NCBI RefSeq assembly: GCF_032118995.1
Contig: NC_092653.1
Coordinates: 22,835,202-22,899,201 of the forward strand
Length of the DNA: 64,000 nucleotides
Source of the DNA: Asterias amurensis
Lineage: Eukaryota; Echinodermata; Asteroidea; Forcipulatida; Asteriidae
Reading direction: 5' to 3'
The position numbers and the translations under genes are program-made. Positions within the stretch are counted from its first letter, which is position 1. Each line of letters starts with the position of its first letter. The notes under the pieces were generated by a model. That model saw only the letters and a list, made by a program, of their open reading frames with translations, had not been told where the DNA came from and made no database searches. This document shows, one piece after another, positions 1 through 11,300 of this stretch.

Positions 1-3000
1 GAGCTCTGCTTCATACCCCACATCATCAATGGCATCTCGGAGTTGTAGAGGAGTTATCTCCTCAGGGTAGAACTCCACGGAAGCCATCTCCTTCTCAAGC
101 GACACTGAGACGCTGTCGATACCTTCAATCTTCCCTAAGGCTTCCTCGATAGAGTGAGCACAGTTGCCACATAACATTCCATGGACCTAAATGGTATGGG
201 TACAAATACAAAATATATATTGTTAACTTATCATTCCTTCTTTTGCACCGAACATTCAGTTGTCCAAAGTGGCTTTCATTCTGGGTAACAGCAGACTTGT
301 CCTGTGGCTTTGGCAATGTGGTCAGCAACCTAAATTTAAAAGTACTTTCTAAACCTAAATAAAATACCATCACTCAAAGGTAAACAAAAAAGAAATAATA
401 AACAAACTCTGGAATAACTATATATAAGCAGTTAACAGATAAGATTAAAAAACTATACACATGTGGGTGTAATTGGTGGGTTTACAAATCCAGGACAGAA
501 AAAGAAAAAGAGGAAATTGTCTAGCACAACAAAGACTTTGAAAAAGTAAGTTTTTTACAATTTTCAGTACCACAGCCAAGAAGTCACAGGATCGACAAAG
601 AAAGTCAAGGAAATAAACAAGAAAACCAGAAAGCAATTCCTTAATCACATACATCAAAAGCTGATGCAAAAATTACAAAAAATATTCATCAAAAAACATC
701 CATTTAGTATATACGCAGGGTGTGTTTAAATTTGTGGTGGTTGTACAAAAGGCCCGGTAAGCCACTGGTTGGTGTTGGTTGTACAGGCCTGATACTTAAC
801 ACCGAGGCAATGAAGGCGATTGCCTCCATGCCCCCTGGCCACTTGCCTTAGTGCCCTACAAATGCTCCAGTAGAATGTTATAATTCTCCTCGCAGGATGA
901 TCTTTATCTAGGAGAAAATGTCTTGGTGCCTTGCCCTCTCAAAAACAAAGGAATAGCCTGACAAAACATATGGACACTCTGTGAACAGCAATGGAAACTC
1001 TCAGGGATGCAGAATGCGTGGAGGATCGAGACACAAGTTTCCAAATCCACAGCCACTTACATTTTGCAACACAACTCAATAATTTAATCCATCAATTTTA
1101 TTTGAGGGCGGAGTCTTCATTCCCTTGGGAATTACTGCTATGTGCAGTATTTGTTGGGGGTATTAGGTTTAAATTTTTATATGTAAAGACAATACAGGGT
1201 TACAGCTATGCTTTGGTTTTCAGTAAATGAACAAGTGCAGAGATGCCAAGTCCAGAGGCCAGCTTTGTGTGAGATTTATGAAGGCCATATTATATTTCAG
1301 GTATTGTTCTGTAGTTCACCCTACACAAGTAAAGAATCAAGCCAAACTAGGCTTAATTAAAACATAATAGGTTGAAATGTAATACCCGTTCTCCCAGATG
1401 GAGGGAAGCATTTATGTTGAATACAACCCTATTGAGTTGATCCCAATCAGATTTTTAAAACAAAATTTTGGCCATACCATAAATTCTTTTGATGCTAATT
1501 TAAAAACATACTGTTTGTACCCCCATAGATTTATTATCAAACACAAACAATCAAGTACAATGAAGTAGATTGATACTATTAAAAGAAAAAGCACAACTAC
1601 TTGTTTCAAGTTTCTTTAAATGACCTTACCTAAATTTGTCTTCAGAGGTCCAAAAACACAATCCTAAACCTACACTATACCACCTTGATAAATACATTGT
1701 AGGCCATTGATAGCATTTACTGTGTGCCTTTTTATTAGGTCAACACGAGGTTCCTGAGAGGCGAGACGGTATGAATGGTTCAATCTGATTGTTTGTCATG
1801 GAAGTTGACATACCCCTAGGATTTTTGTACGGTTCAGTGACTCCACTGATTAACATGTGCAAGGTGTATGCAACCTGAAAAAAAGGTTTACCCCGAAGAA
1901 AACAAAAATACATGCCTAAAATCTTTTGTATAGTATACATATTCCGCAGTTTAACAACTTGTACTTCGGACTCAATCAGCATGGCAACAAACATTCATAA
2001 ATGATTTATAGTGCACATTTATTAGTTGTGCTTCAAGTAAACTTCAACCCCATCAGAAGAGTCGACACCTGTAGATCATGATCACTATGAAAGGTTGCAT
2101 TTAGAAAAAACCAAGGTATGCGTTGTTAGGGGGCCTCTATCTCTTGTAAACTGCACGTAATTTGTTCTCAACTATAATTCTTTTTCCTTGAATATTTGTT
2201 GAACCTGTATGCATAGTTTTGATTGTTTGGACTTGTTAGTGAATTATCTTTATAGGTCTCCATGTAAATTGTGTGTATTTGCAAAATACCAAATTGCAGG
2301 ACTTTGATTGTGAATGCTTAGTTATCACATACTCTGACCACTGGATCTGTTTCATGTCAGGGCTTGGATGTATAATCTGTGAAATAAACACAAATTTAGT
2401 AATTAGGGAATAACAGTGCGAGGATAGCGCCAGCCACCAACCCGGTCATTACCACGCAGTGAAGACCGGGTCCGAACACTGTAACCCATACGAATTAAAC
2501 GGCTAAAATTGTCCAAATTTTGTGACTTTTCTCTCGGCGGTACTTCCAGACACGTTCAGGGGCCATATTTGAGCTTTTGATGGTTCCCATCTCTTTCGTG
2601 CGTTAATCACATTACTGATGTTTGAGACCAGTGACTCTTTTAAATAATGGTCTGTTCAGCGCCTTCACTGGGTCAAAGGAGGCAAATAATTGGACGATAG
2701 CTGTTCTTTGTGCATTAAAACACACGCATGAGCTCAGCGTCCATGTAGCATGTCGCTGTAATGGACAAATGAGTTTATACACGCGCACCTGTTACACGCG
2801 CGCACTCAAAATTGATACATTTTCAGCGCGCGTACGCACAAGTGCGTGAAGTTGCAATGAAACTAACATGGATATAAATAAGCATGCGATACAGAGCAAC
2901 GCGCAGGCTTTAACAATGTATGCTGATTTAGGGGCCACTTATTCGCTATTTTCCAAAGCCGGTTAATACTCCCCCACGTGACCGGGTTTTGACCAATCAG

Positions 3001-5082
3001 AGACTTGAAACCGTCCAAGGTATTTATTAATGTCTGTTGTTTTTCTGATTTGTGAAAAAGTTTTTCATGAGGGGAAGAAGACCCAACATCAAGGGGGAAA
3101 CCAAAAACTGACAGTAATTAAAATGCTGACCACTTTACAGCACTTGACAGTGATGAGATGACAAATTATAACAAAATGAATCAGCTAATTTAAAGAGAAC
3201 TTTTAGTGTGCAAGTAAGTTTTGTCTTTGCAGTAATTTTTGATAAAGAGACAAACGCTATCTCTCATACATGCACTGACGTGCAATTTGTGTAACAAACC
3301 ATGACCACTGTTGCATGTCACAAGGGATAAGCTGTGTGCCCATGCAGGTTTAGAGGTACACACTCCATCTCTTTTATATGGCCTGAGCAGCAAGTGCCAG
3401 ACACTGACACGCCATAGCAAGACAAAATACATGGCTTAAAAACTAAGTGATGTTTAATTTAAAGCTTTGCATGGTGTACGAGGATTAAAAGAAAAACTAT
3501 ATAAAATTATTTTAAGAGAAGTGTTGTTCTGAGAAGAATCAGTGTGGTCGCGAAATCAAACAGTATACTTTGCTTGCCTTCTGGAGGATAGATTAGATTA
3601 TCAGCTAACTGATTTTGATACAATATACTTCATGTATATCCTCCTATATAGTATTGTACATCTTGCTCTATCTGATAGTCAATTGAAGTATACCTTTCAT
3701 ACACTGTATCTCTTGATATTGTCATTTTCTGCAAGATGTTGGCCATGAATTCCTAAATAAAACAAGATCTGTAGAAATGTAGTCACTTCTGTTTATCTGT
3801 CACTTCACACGATGACACCTGTTCACTTCCTATTTCTATATTCATCAAAAGAGGATCCTCTTTAATGGTGAAATGAAGAGCGCCCTCTAGTGGTTACAAC
3901 TTACACCAAAACCAGATCAATACAAACCATTATTTTGATGAGCTCTGGCGGGCTTGTAGCATGCACAATTCCTTGCATTGTTTCTTTGTCATCTTGTGAA
4001 TGGGAGACTTTGCCCAGTTCAATTGCTACAGGGTCCTCCTTTGATATAGTTTCAGCAGCTTGTTGGCATTCTTCACAAAATAAAGACAAACATACAATGA
4101 GAGAATTGGATAAAACAAAATGTGATTAAAAAAGAAAGACAGTTCTGAGATGGCTTTAATCTTTTTTGAGCTAAGTTTCCGAAACTAGTATCTTTGTCTC
4201 ACAGCTAGGCCCTAAGTAATTAATGTACAGGCTTTGAACTTCATCTTTGAGAGGGCATGGGCCATTTTCATTTTGAAAAGCTCTTCCATTGGAAAATCTT
4301 AAACTCTATGTGAAGCTTTTGAAGGAGCACCAACCCAAGACAGGGGGGGGGGGCATGGCCTCTGTGAAATTCAAGGCCTGAAAGTAGGATAATACATTTA
4401 GTGTACCAACAAAACATGAAAAATTCACATGATTCGACTCCTTATCATGCTGACAAACACAATTACAATTTGGGTTTCCTTTCTTGAGTGAACTGAAACT
4501 CTAAAAACTCAAATTTTAGGTCAGCAACCTTAAACCTAGGAATTAAATTGGTATTTGCTACCAAATTAACCAGAGAGTCTGTTGGGTAATAAGTAAAAAC
4601 AAATCCCTACATATTGGTTGTATATGGCTTCTGACTGGCTTGACCCTGAACACTAATTGGGGAACCGTCAACAGGGCTAGATAGCTCAGTTAGTAGAGCA
4701 CTGGCACCCTAATCTCGAGGTCGTTGGTTGAAGTCCAGTTCTAGTCAATTTTATTATGTTCAACCATAGAGAAAAGGACCAAAATCTTTTAAAATTTACC
4801 CAGTCAGTTTCCCTTGTGGTTTATTTTTTGATGTTATTCTGCAACTTTATACTTTGAAAGGAGTAAAGTAAATTCTAATTCAGTTTTTGAGTTAACAAAG
4901 AAAACAATCTAGAAAAGGGATTTTTACCCTTATTTTGATCAACATGCCTCTAGATTTTGAATCTGTTTGATTGCCATTCAGAAGCAATACAAACCCTACA
5001 CCTCTGCGATAACCAGGGATCATGTTTTGTACAGTTTGAAATTGCTTGGGCACTTACCTGATTTTCTATTTGCAGTCTCCAT
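1..5082 (-). CDS. ATP7: Copper-transporting P-type ATPase, N-terminal exons (partial)
   Basis: Three coding exons are visible: 5082-5058, 4070-3928 and 186-1, the last running off the window. They join in frame (phases 1 and 0). The first encodes METANRKS, followed by about 40 acidic, low-complexity residues. The end of exon 2 (PELIKIM) supplies the first beta strand of a heavy-metal-associated domain that continues in exon 3 with VHGMLCGNC, so one HMA domain spans the 3.7-kb intron. The metal-binding CxxC is CGNC; the usual threonine of GMTCxxC is leucine. The tail TPLQLRDAIDDVGYEAE matches the HMA repeats of ATP7A/ATP7B rather than CCS or ATOX1. These pumps load copper into secreted enzymes in the Golgi and export excess copper. 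The catalytic part lies outside the window, so another HMA protein is not fully excluded. Splice sites: donor gtaagt after exon 1, gtttgt after exon 2, acceptors tttcag, gtgaag and tttag. Confidence 0.78.
187..3927 (-). other. Intron 3 of the ATP7-like gene (second coding intron), repeat-rich
   Basis: No exon with good coding character was found here. About 780-860 holds a fragment of a dispersed repeat (caggcctg ... ccctggcc) also seen in PPIL2 introns. About 2400-3000 is an unusually GC/CpG-rich island with alternating purine-pyrimidine runs (gcgcgc, cgcgcgtacgcaca) and an inverted CCAAT (gaccaatcag near 2991). The rest is AT-rich. Confidence 0.6.
4674..4748 (+). repeat. tRNA-derived SINE or tRNA pseudogene
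   Basis: A tRNA-like unit with A box (tagctcagttagtagagc) and B box-like ggttgaagtcc. The outer arms gggctag and ctagtc can pair, but the anticodon stem pairs poorly, so a functional tRNA is unlikely. A related copy is at 15316. Confidence 0.55.
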
Positions 5083-5100
5083 GTTTATCTTTTAATTAAT

Positions 5101-7949
5101 CTGAAATAAAATAGAATTTAAAATCAACATTATGATAACTCATCTTAGAATTCCTAGGTAAATTATGATTTTCTTTAGGTATGTGATTCACAATCATAGA
5201 AAAGGTGTTTTGGGGGGAGTTGACAATTCTTCTTTAAAAGGATTTTGTTTTTCTTCACAGCAATCTGTTTTTGTGCCAAAACAAACAAGCCTTGGAAGAC
5301 AGTTGAGTTTACTTTTTTTTAAGAGTATTTGATGGTATTGATTTACCCTGTTTACCAAACTGTATACCCGCCAGTCAGTCCTTTTTGTTCTTGTAGCCTG
5401 TCACTTAAGTCAATTTTTACAACATTTGAACTTCATTTTAGTTCAATAAATTTTAACCTTTGTTCCCTTTCTTCCTTGTGCTGCTGCAAGCATGACAGCC
5501 AAATACTTTGCTCTTATCAAACTGTTTAGTTATAGCTTTTAAATTAATGAAATCACTTTGTTTAGTAGGTTAGCTTTGTTAATTTTCAATTAATAAGAGG
5601 ATGATTATGCAAAATTAGTAAAATAATTCTTTTAAAAAAATTCGTACCAAACGCCCTCTGCAAGTCCTAAAGAAGCCCTTGCAAGACAAACTAATGTTAA
5701 CAAATTATTTCAAACAAGACACAACTAAAAATCTTATTTCGATCTTTACTCTTCAAAAATAAAACTTCTCAAAACTTAGAACACCCTTGAAGTACTCAAA
5801 ATACCCAATGAACCACATAAAGTCACTGACAAATATACCTTTGAACAAATGTTCGAGGTTTTAAATAAAGTAATTTCTGTTCGAGCAGTATATAGGCATA
5901 TAGCCCACTACCAATATGGTACTCAAAGCGCTTGAACAAACAGGATCACTTTAAAACAGTACAGGTGTTTGATTTTTTTCAAATTATGAGACCAATGTAG
6001 CACCTTAGACTATTATGGGTTTACAATGTACAGTTTACTGAGCTACATTCAAAAATGTGTGTGGTCTAGTAAAGGTTTTCTTAAAGTTCAAGTTGTGTCT
6101 TTGTGGTAAAAGTAACTTCTGAGCAGCCGATTAACTCACCAAACATTTTCTCTATAAATAAAATTCTATTAACTTAGTCATAATTGTATGATATTAGTAA
6201 TACTTACATGCATCACTCTGCATGCATGCAGATGAATGGTGAATGCAGCACCAACACCTCACAATGATAAAAAGTAGCACTCCTAAAATGCACTACAAAA
6301 CACCTCAAACAAAATAGCATGCAACAACAAGAACGACTTGTACCTACTTTTAACTACCGATAAATAAAGCAGAATTTTGTTAAGGCAATTTGTGAGCAAA
6401 GTAGCTTGATGTGAGATTCTGAAGTTGTAAATGATGATATGAACAGAATAACAGTGCAAAACAGTAAAATTAAGTATAGTTTTAGGTGCAGTATTATACT
6501 AAATGAGCAAAACAAGTTTTGATGACATGAAATGATTGCATAGATTTATGATTGATCAAAATGTTGAATCAATATGCTTGATATGTAAAGGTTAAGTTTT
6601 AAATACTCAGGGCTCAAGTTTGACCCTGGATTGCAGGTTGAGGCGATTGATTTTAACATGGGCCAGTAAACTGAGGACCAAACAAATCTGACTGTCTTGT
6701 GTTGCTCAGTTGTGTTTAATTCATACCTCAGCACCTTGCAATAATCTTGTAGTGAATTGAAAATGAAATGATGTTCAAATGTTGACTTTGTTTGAGTGTG
6801 AATCTGGTTAAACCTTGCATTTCTTTGTTGGGCATCAAAGTATACTCTCCAACTAAGCAAGTTCAAATGAAAACAGTTTACATACGTATAACTTTGTGGA
6901 AAGTTCTCTCTCCTTTTGATTCTGGTTGTAAAATAAATTCTGGTCCAGTTAAAACTTTCAGCTCCAAGCCAAGCGGTCCGATTCTACTTTCCCTGATAAT
7001 TAAAAGGTGTTCATTCACAAATCTTTGACTTGACTCCTATAAAATCTTTGGTCTAAAACTTATGTTTTTCTTCATAAAAATTTAAAAGATAAAAACAATA
7101 TGTAGAAAGTTTGTTCAAATGACTTTGTTTGATGTGAATATGGTTGACCTATGACATATTGACTAGAAGTTAGAACATGAATGAGAATATAAATTTGAAA
7201 AAAACATGTTTGTGTAAGTTATTATTTAAACTTACATTTATTCCGAAACATCTTTTTTTGTTGGCGTTTTGTTTTCCTGAAATAAGATATCTTTTCACTT
7301 ATTAATTATTCTTGAATATAAAAGTAAATGTAAAGTTGCAAGTTAGTAAGCATTAGCACATTGCATGCAGTTTTAGCTCAAGCAGCAGAAGCAAAAGAAA
7401 AGAATACGTGGGCAGAGATGGGTTTACTTAGCTACGGTTAGTCCAGAGAGGAAAGTAAAGCAAAATATCAAACGAGTAATTAAAGACAAAGACTATTGGC
7501 CTCGATTTTTTTTTTCATGGTTTTATCTTGTTTTTATGAAACGTTTTTGTTCAAAATAACTAGACTACGGTTTGGGAAGAAGAAAGAAAATGCCAAATGT
7601 TGTTGATCGTATCTGGATATATCTCGATCTGGATATAACATTCTCAACGCTCTATAAAGTATAATTCGACTTTAGAGCCAAACGAGAAGAGAGAAGACAT
7701 TGAAAACATTTCAGTATGGTTATATGATGCGATAATTTTTCGTACGTCGTCATACAAAAAATGCAAACGTCACTCTTTCTAGATCCTCCCTTTCTTCGTC
7801 GTGCGTAGCGTACGAAGACGCCACACAAAAAGAAGAATTTGTTTGTAGATTTCACTGTAAAATTAGGCTTTAAACAACCAAATGTTTCGTCCACTCTAAG
7901 GACAAGATATCTTAATTTATTTTAAGCTTAAGATTGTCTCATAACTTAC
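5101..7949 (-). other. 5' intron of the ATP7-like gene
   Basis: AT-rich DNA between the UTR exon and the ATG exon. I see no coding exon, RNA gene or well-defined repeat here. Confidence 0.5.
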
Positions 7950-8030
7950 CTTAAAACTCGTTGGAAAAATAGATAAATTACACGTCGCGTCCTCTTTGTT
8001 TATCCACGTAAAACAACAATGGCGCTAGAA
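7950..8030 (-). other. Probable 5' UTR exon of the ATP7-like gene
   Basis: On the minus strand a GC-richer stretch ends at 7950 with a strong donor (AAG then gtaagt). It has no long open frame and lies upstream of the exon at 5100-5058, which begins 18 bases before its ATG at a tttcag acceptor. It fits a non-coding first exon that starts somewhere near 8030. The transcription start is not defined by sequence alone. Confidence 0.5.
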
Positions 8031-8351
8031 ACGCAATTCACGTGTTAAGTCAGCTGACTGTACCATGTGACTACATTCCTGATGTATCAGGTGGTTAGCG
8101 TGGGATCACCTGATATAGCGTGTATTTTTAGCAACAAGGATTTTCACCATAGTCTGGTACCAGGACTTGTAATACCATTGTATTAATGAGTTATACGTAA
8201 AAAGGGTTGACAAGTCCAGGTACCAGGTAAAATGATAGCTCCGTGTACAAACTGTAATTTTTTTTAGTGAGTCTGTGTTTTTGGTGCGGTGTATCCTTTC
8301 AGTTTTCACTCCTTCTGTCTGAAAAACATAGTTTTTCTTCGATAAAGAAAG
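8031..8351. promoter_or_regulatory. Shared divergent promoter, ATP7-like gene and PPIL2
   Basis: The 5' ends of two oppositely oriented genes lie within about 400 bp. The interval holds an E-box (cacgtg at 8039-8044) and a nine-base inverted repeat, tatcaggtg at 8085-8093 with cacctgata at 8107-8115, around a short spacer. No TATA box is obvious. This is the usual layout of a bidirectional promoter for two housekeeping genes. Confidence 0.55.
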
Positions 8352-11300
8352 ATGGGGAAGCGACAGCATCAATCAGATAAGATGTAAGTCGTTTTTTGGA
8401 AAAGTTTCCGTATCCTGCCACCACTTTTTCATTGGTTTAAAACAGCCAATTAATTGTTAATCGTCTTCGTGTACCGTGTACTGTAGTACTTTTGTGTGGC
8501 GAGTTGGCCACATCCACACAAAGTCAAGTGGGGCTAATTGTTCGGTAATTTTTACCCGTACTAGTAGTAGTACTGTACTACTACTATATTTATAGTGCAA
8601 GTAGTACTGTGGTACTTGACACCCAGTCAACATAAATTCACTCAAACAAATGAAATATTAATATTCCCTAATTAAAGTTTTCCAAATTATCATTGACATT
8701 TTGAATCCTCTTTTTTTAATGAGGATAACATTCCGTATGGCGCCACCACTTTTTCACTCATTTTTGCAAAAAGGGATATCTTTGAAGTAAATCTAAGAAT
8801 TAAGATATTGTTTTTAAAGTTTATTTTAATTGAAACGTCAGGCCATTAACTATTTTTTGCTTTTCAATTTTTTGCCAATTGATTGGCGGCCTGATAAGTA
8901 GGCCTAATGGACTCCCTTCACTTTTTGGGCCTACCCCCACTTAGCATCAGGAATTGTGAAGATCTTATGAACAAAAACTTGTGATGTTTTTTTTAGCCAA
9001 ATTAAAAATCCCCCTCCAGTTTGCACTTCAATTGAATAATTGTGGAGCGATGTTTTGCTGTAATTTTATGAGAAAAACTATCTCTGACTGAGCTGACATT
9101 TGCCCATTTAAACATCTTCTGGAAACTGACTGGATAAATTTGAAATAATTTTGGGTTAATCAAAGTAAATTTACTAGAACTGTGACTATACACACTTGCG
9201 CTACTTTAAATCCAGTTATTATTTTGTTCTATTAACATTTTTAATTGTTCAATATTGACAGGTACATTACATCGAAGGAATGGGCAGCCTTCTATGGCGG
9301 AAAAAAACCAGGTACAAATTAGAGAAGTAAACTTTTTTTATTACTGTTTCACCATAATCTTCCTTCCTGTCTGATTATACAGTATTACCCACAATAGTAT
9401 GGGAAAGTGTCTATACAATGCAAATGTATATTTTACTCACACAACCTCTGGATGAGGCTTGTTCAGTACATTTACTTGTAACTCTGTCGTTCACTTTTCT
9501 TGTTGAAAATTCTTTTCAATTTAAACAAGCAAATGGAGAGCAATGTGTAACAAGCCAGATGGGCCTCTTGGACATTTTGTGTACTGGCTGGTCCTGGTGT
9601 TTTATACCTGAGCTTTGGCCATCGGACTACTATTAGGAAAAAATACTGCCCTTGGCCTGGTCTTGGTACCTGCTCATGAAATAAATATCCTTGCACATTC
9701 TAAGAGTAAGATGAAATTCATGGCCTGCATAATGTCACTGTGATTACAAAACTATAGACACAGAAATGAATAGAAGGTCCACTTCATCACGAGGTTGCCA
9801 TCATCTTCATGATCTTTGGTTTCGCTCACAGAAAACACAATGTAAGCCATAGCTATTTTTTTTTTTTTAATAGATACTGGTGAAAGGGCAGCTTTTCGAC
9901 GCTTGCCATATGACCATTGTAGGTAAGTTTCCGAGTCGCAGTAAACCTTTAGTAAAATACATTTCAATGTTACCTTTGTTAAATACCACTTTCATTACAA
10001 AAGTAGTTTTTACTAAGGTATTATTTTATTTCAGAACTGGAATTACACGTTGGCCACGACGGCCATGGCCGATGATGCACCTCAAACTGGCTGTGGTGCC
10101 CCATCAAAAAAATACAATTTTCACGGCCAAAAATGCTGTGCCCTATCTCCCCGTTGGCCGCCGCGCCTTTTTTTTTAACCCAAGTTCCATATTTTGTTAT
10201 TGACAAATATTTGTGTCTGACTACTTACGGCCGACAATAATATTATCCAGACTCTATTCAGCAGTCGTGGTCATTCAAGTTCACAAACACAACGGAGATC
10301 GATTATTCCCCTCGCATAGTCATTGCACATGCTAGCGCGAATCTGCGTCACATAATCTACACGCCCGTTTATTTGACAATGACGTCCCAATTTCAAAAGG
10401 ATCTAGTCTAACACAATTCATTTAACAACAGAGGGCGCTGTTGTCAGTAATGCCCATAATGGTATCACTTGTTTGTTGAATGGACAAAAAAAAAACATGG
10501 TGAATGAAATGACTTTTAGAACTTGTTTACGAAGGAATTTGCCAAGATAAAGACGCTAAAAGAGCGCTAGAAGCTAAAAATTTAATTAACTTTTCTTTGC
10601 TTACTTGTGTTCTTACTGAAAATAATCGTTTAGGGTTTCTCTATGCCCTATGAATGAAAACTGTCTCTTTGGGTTTACCACCCATAGGGAAACCTCTGGT
10701 CACTTTTTAAATTTTTAACAGACTTGCTTTAATAAAATGAGGCTAATGACCCGTTCGATAACTTAATGGCCTTCGCAATTTTGAAATCTTTTGGCCTTGG
10801 TGCCCTTTCTACTGGCCTTGGTGCCCTGCCGAATTTGGCCTGCTCCAAGGCCAAAGTGGCTGCCTTAAAAAAATGGTTATTCCAGGCCTGATAATTAATA
10901 AATGAGGTTTCTGGATGAGAGTTTTACCCTTCTGTCAAATTGTCCCCTTGCATTGGCTTCCATTGCTGATGTCAAGCAATGGTCACATGCTTGCGCACCC
11001 ACAAGTTTCAGCTAATGTTAGGGATCAGATCTTCCTTACAGCGACCTCGGTGAGGGCGCTGTTTTGGGGCTTTTGACGTTGTATGCAAGGGGTCTATAGG
11101 CTTATTTGATTCTATGTGTTTTTGTGTCTCTTATAGTTTGTCCTTCCAGCCTTTTGAACACCCGTACTGTACCAAAGATGGAGTCATATTTGACCTGGTC
11201 AGCATCATGCCTTATATCAAGAAATATGGAACAAACCCAATCACGGGTGAAGTGAGTTACTTGTCTTACTTAAAAAACTCTCCAGAATCTTAAATAAAGT

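Noticed and set aside
1740-1994. Minus-strand frame with a tttttcag-like acceptor, considered as an extra ATP7 exon
   Set aside because: The HMA domain reads through perfectly when 3928 is joined to 186, in phase 0. An exon here would split the first beta strand from the metal site.
4674-4748. Functional tRNA gene
   Set aside because: The A and B boxes are present but the anticodon stem does not pair well, and a diverged relative occurs at 15316.
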